NCBI GenBank assembly: GCA_037127255.1
Contig: JBANSL010000016.1
Location: forward strand, 3,970,501-4,034,500
DNA from: Persicaria tinctoria
Taxonomy: Eukaryota > Streptophyta > Magnoliopsida > Caryophyllales > Polygonaceae
DNA length: 64,000 nucleotides
Direction: 5' to 3'
The notes beneath the pieces are model-generated. The model did not search any database. It saw only the letters and a program-made list of their open reading frames with translations, and had not been told where the DNA came from. The position numbers were made by a program, and so were the translations under genes. Position 1 is the first letter of the stretch; each line of letters starts with the position of its first letter. Positions 61,561 to 64,000 of this stretch are shown in pieces.

Positions 61561-62483
61561 ATCCGGACTAGTGCATAGGATACGGGTAAGGATCTCGTAG
61601 AGTTAAGCAACCGTAACAAAATATTTTGGGATATCTAGAATTAAAGAAATTTAATGTCACTCTTTTTCCTTTTTCTTTTTTTCTTTTTTGCTAGAAGAGT
61701 GGAAGTTGGACCTCTCGATATAAAATACTACGGAGTACTACGTACGAAATAAGCAAAAATCTGAAACATACCCCTCTGTCCCAAAAAATAATACTATATT
61801 TTTTAATAATGACATATGTATATAATTCCATACAGTACTTAATAGTATAATACTATATGAAATTATAAAATATATATATATATAAGTTAATATTTTATAG
61901 AAGTTTTAACTTATTAAAAATGGTAAAAAAATTAAATATCAAGTTTTTGTAGGGTGTTGTTATTAGCAGGACGAGATTATCGCCATACGCACTGTGTCGA
62001 TATCGACACCCGGTGTCGGCAGCCATTGCATCGAGCCGGACTAGTTGCAGGAGTCGACGAACCAGACGTCGCCACTGGATTTCGGAGTCGTCAAGATGGC
62101 CCGCAAGATTCTCCGTGATCTGTGAGCCTGCACATTTGTAAGATGCCCTGCTTTCTGCAGGTTCACCGCTACAGAATTGCGAAGTCGGCGGAATTGATGC
62201 CTGGATTTGCCTATAAATGTCGAGCCACCAGTGCCTTCGTCGTTCACACATTTCCTATTTCACCAACTTGTGCCTCTAGAATTCGGCAACGGCATCGTAC
62301 GAATGACGAGATACCACCGTGTCGATAGCAAAACCCTTTTTTTTTAATGCATATAGTATTTTGTAAGGATAACCTTGAGCTCTTTATATTAAAAAGCAAC
62401 ATACAACATTGTTTAGGAGAACATCAAAACTGTAAACATATGTTTTGGCAAACCATATGTTCGCCAAAACATGTCCCTTGGAT
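61561..62483. other. Spacer with a GC-richer fragment at 61960-62330
   Basis: The region 61770-61935 resembles a decayed Stowaway MITE (CCCCTCTGTCCCAAAAAATA at one side only). At 61960-62330 the DNA is GC-richer, and open frames exist on both strands (62041-62247 and 61895-62251 minus, 62122-62328 plus), none with a known domain; it may be a captured or decayed gene piece. Confidence 0.35.
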
Positions 62484-63018
62484 CAGGCACGGAACCAGGA
62501 TTTAAATCCCGGGTAGGCTGAATTTGCATATAATTTTATGTTTTTTGCCTATATCTATTAAGTTAAAAATTAGAGATATTTTTTTTATCTATATTTAAAT
62601 TAGCAATAAAACTACTTATAAAATATCCTTTTAAGTTATATATATCACATGTTTTCTACCTTGCATTTAAGAAAGATAAATGATGAAATTAATCAATGGT
62701 AAAAAAAATGTCTGCAATAAAGGATGAAATTAATCTATGGAAAAAAAAATGGAGAGAAAGCTACTGTGAGTTGTCTGCAATAAAGGGATCATTGTCTGCA
62801 ATAAAGGGATCACCGCTTCCAGCAGGCAAAAAATTAAAGAGATTGAGGGAACGCTTCCAGCAGGGGATTCGAACCCAACTCTAATTTATACCCCTCGTAC
62901 CTTTCTACCAACTGAGCTATTTAACAAATATGTCCATAACTATATCTATACTATAGATATTACTGGTAAATTGGGGTGGGCTGTAGCATATACCAGGCCA
63001 CCCCTAGTTCCGTGCCTG
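62484..63018. mobile_element. hAT-type MITE (535 bp)
   Basis: The left end CAGGCACGGAACCAGGAT and the inverted right end CAGGCACGGAACTAGGGG match over 16 bases. The 8-bp duplication CCTTGGAT lies at 62476-62483 and 63019-63026. CAGG termini and 8-bp duplications are the signature of the hAT superfamily. There is no transposase. Internally, CTGCAATAAAGGGATCA is repeated and a tRNA-like segment lies on the minus strand. Confidence 0.9.
62860..62926 (-). other. tRNA-like segment with box A and box B inside the hAT MITE
   Basis: On the minus strand TAGCTCAGTTGGTAGA (from about 62918) fits the tRNA box A (D arm), and GGGTTCGAATCCCC (from about 62875) fits box B (T arm), about 30 bases apart. The T arm can pair (GGG/CCC), but the D stem is imperfect and no proper anticodon or acceptor stem is seen. 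It is therefore a decayed tRNA or tRNA-derived promoter, not a working tRNA gene. Confidence 0.6.
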
Positions 63019-63026
63019 CCTTGGAT

Positions 63027-63528
63027 AGCCTTGTGATAAATATGAGTATTAATTTGTAGCTATAAAGTTGGCGGATCTGGAGGGGCTTGGGTATAGCTAA
63101 AGCTCTCCTCGTCTGGTGGAGCAAGAACTTAGAAAAAAAAAGATGGAGTAATTAATATGTGTATTTTTTTTTATAATTTTATAAATAAAAAGGATTTAAA
63201 AAATCATAAAAAGGGCTTAGCTATGGGATTTTTGCATTCACTTTTTATATAAAAAAAAATTCTATTAATTTCATTATACTAAAAATTAACTAATTAAATC
63301 ACAAATGCAAAGTTTTCTCCAATATATTCAAACAAAAACATTCTTTTACATAATATTTTTAGTCCCCCCTCAACAAATTGATGGCAACCATTGGCAGCAA
63401 ATGTCCAAACATAAAACAAGATTTTCTAAAATGTTCCAATAACAAAATCAGTGTACTAACATACTGCTCGTATAGAACAACAACAGTGATCTTTCACATG
63501 ATCTTTAAGTTTTGGGAATCATGTAAGC
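63027..63528. other. Spacer and 3' region of the PMEI gene
   Basis: AT-rich, no gene seen. The part near 63528 would include the 3' UTR of the minus-strand PMEI-domain gene. Confidence 0.5.
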
Positions 63529-64000
63529 CTATGTAATCCTAAGCGTGTTAGCGACAGAGCTCGGTAGAGCAAGAAACTCCTCCATGATACAGAGAACAAT
63601 GGAACAAAGCTGCAAAAGCGAGTAATTCTCGAATGTCAATGGAGATTCGGTCCCTTCCTCCCCGAACCCCTCCTCACAAATCACAGTCGCCTCCCTAATG
63701 AGAACGACCCACATAAAAACCGGATCATACTTCATGGCCACGAAGTCCGCCACACACTCATTCAGCATCGCTGTCATATCATTGTACAGCTCCCAGCAAG
63801 CCTTGAGGCAACCAGTGCACCTTACATTTCGATGAGGCTCAGGATTTTCCTGCAGCATCTTGGTTATCAAGGCAAGGGTGTTAGTTGCATTCTCAAAAGC
63901 TAACTCCAGGGAGATTAGGCCTAGCCCTGGGAGGTTCGCTGCGTGGCTCACTGGGACGGATCCCAGAGAAGCCGAGCAGAAGTCATAGCTGAGGTCTTCA
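63529..64000 (-). CDS. Plant invertase/pectin methylesterase inhibitor (PMEI) domain protein, 5' end outside the window
   Basis: The minus-strand frame is open from the window edge to the stop at 63529-63531 (about 156 codons visible). It reads DLSYDFCSASLGSVP, LGLISLELAFENATNT, then CLKACWELYNDMTAML and a C-terminal helix region ending in ALPSSVANTLRIT. The YDFC..SL and CLxxCxxxYxD patterns with spaced Cys and four-helix content are typical of PMEI-fold proteins, secreted inhibitors of pectin methylesterase or invertase. The signal peptide and first Cys lie beyond base 64000. Pectin methylesterase inhibitor versus invertase inhibitor cannot be told from this part. The frame continues upstream of the in-frame GTG at 63951, so that codon is not the start. 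Confidence 0.85.
   Translation of the reverse strand, partial: EDLSYDFCSASLGSVPVSHAANLPGLGLISLELAFENATNTLALITKMLQENPEPHRNVRCTGCLKACWELYNDMTAMLNECVADFVAMKYDPVFMWVVLIREATVICEEGFGEEGTESPLTFENYSLLQLCSIVLCIMEEFLALPSSVANTLRIT

Noticed and set aside
62860..62926. Functional tRNA gene
   Set aside because: Boxes A and B are good, but the D stem, anticodon arm and acceptor stem do not form a standard cloverleaf, and it lies inside a hAT MITE.

Overview
This is nuclear DNA from a eudicot plant. The genes have many GT-AG introns and plastid-targeted plant proteins. The spacers are AT-rich, with Stowaway-, Harbinger-, Mutator- and hAT-type elements, an Au-type SINE, a Ty1/copia element, a LINE tail, and interstitial telomere repeats of the plant TTTAGGG type. 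A species cannot be named from the sequence; an asterid or Lamiales-like plant is only a guess.

Layout: (1) 1038-15226 holds two tandem paralogs of a chloroplast Nudix hydrolase (NUDT20/24 type, DUF4743 plus Nudix), nine coding exons each. They are separated by an 8.9-kb gap that is mostly mobile DNA: a threefold 316-bp tandem repeat directly against a 5.7-kb Harbinger/Tourist-like element, which itself contains a 4.2-kb Mutator-like element carrying captured gene pieces and a very long array of a GGTGACAAT word, plus a Stowaway MITE. (2) 16999-17115 is a MIR169 hairpin, not an open reading frame, upstream of (3) 17712-22468, a zinc/cadmium P1B-ATPase of the HMA2/HMA4 type on the minus strand (nine coding exons, 984 residues, metal-binding tail). 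(4) 22.5-30.2 kb is gene-poor spacer with several MITEs and unassigned GC-richer islands. (5) 30184-34035 is a short Ty1/copia element with 125-bp LTRs, a GAAAC target duplication and a decayed pol. (6) 34794-35930 is an intronless F-box gene. (7) 37606-38200 is a 5'-truncated LINE 3' end encoding RNase H. (8) 39844-46687, minus strand, is galacturonokinase (14 coding exons, 438 residues). A 1.04-kb almost perfectly palindromic element lies just upstream of it. (9) 50913-59091, minus strand, is plastid isoamylase 3 (18 coding exons, 827 residues). (10) 59.1-63.5 kb is spacer with a self-similar palindromic repeat cluster and a hAT MITE carrying tRNA-like box A and box B sequences. (11) 63529-64000 is the 3' part of a PMEI-domain gene that runs off the window.

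The genes do not form an operon or an obvious cluster. They cover thiamin-cofactor damage control (Nudix), heavy-metal export (HMA), protein turnover (F-box), sugar-acid salvage (GalAK), transient-starch breakdown (ISA3) and cell-wall control (PMEI). I reconstructed the exon models of the five spliced genes by hand; each adds up to an open frame from ATG to stop. The most unusual material is the nested transposon between the Nudix paralogs and the junction beside it.
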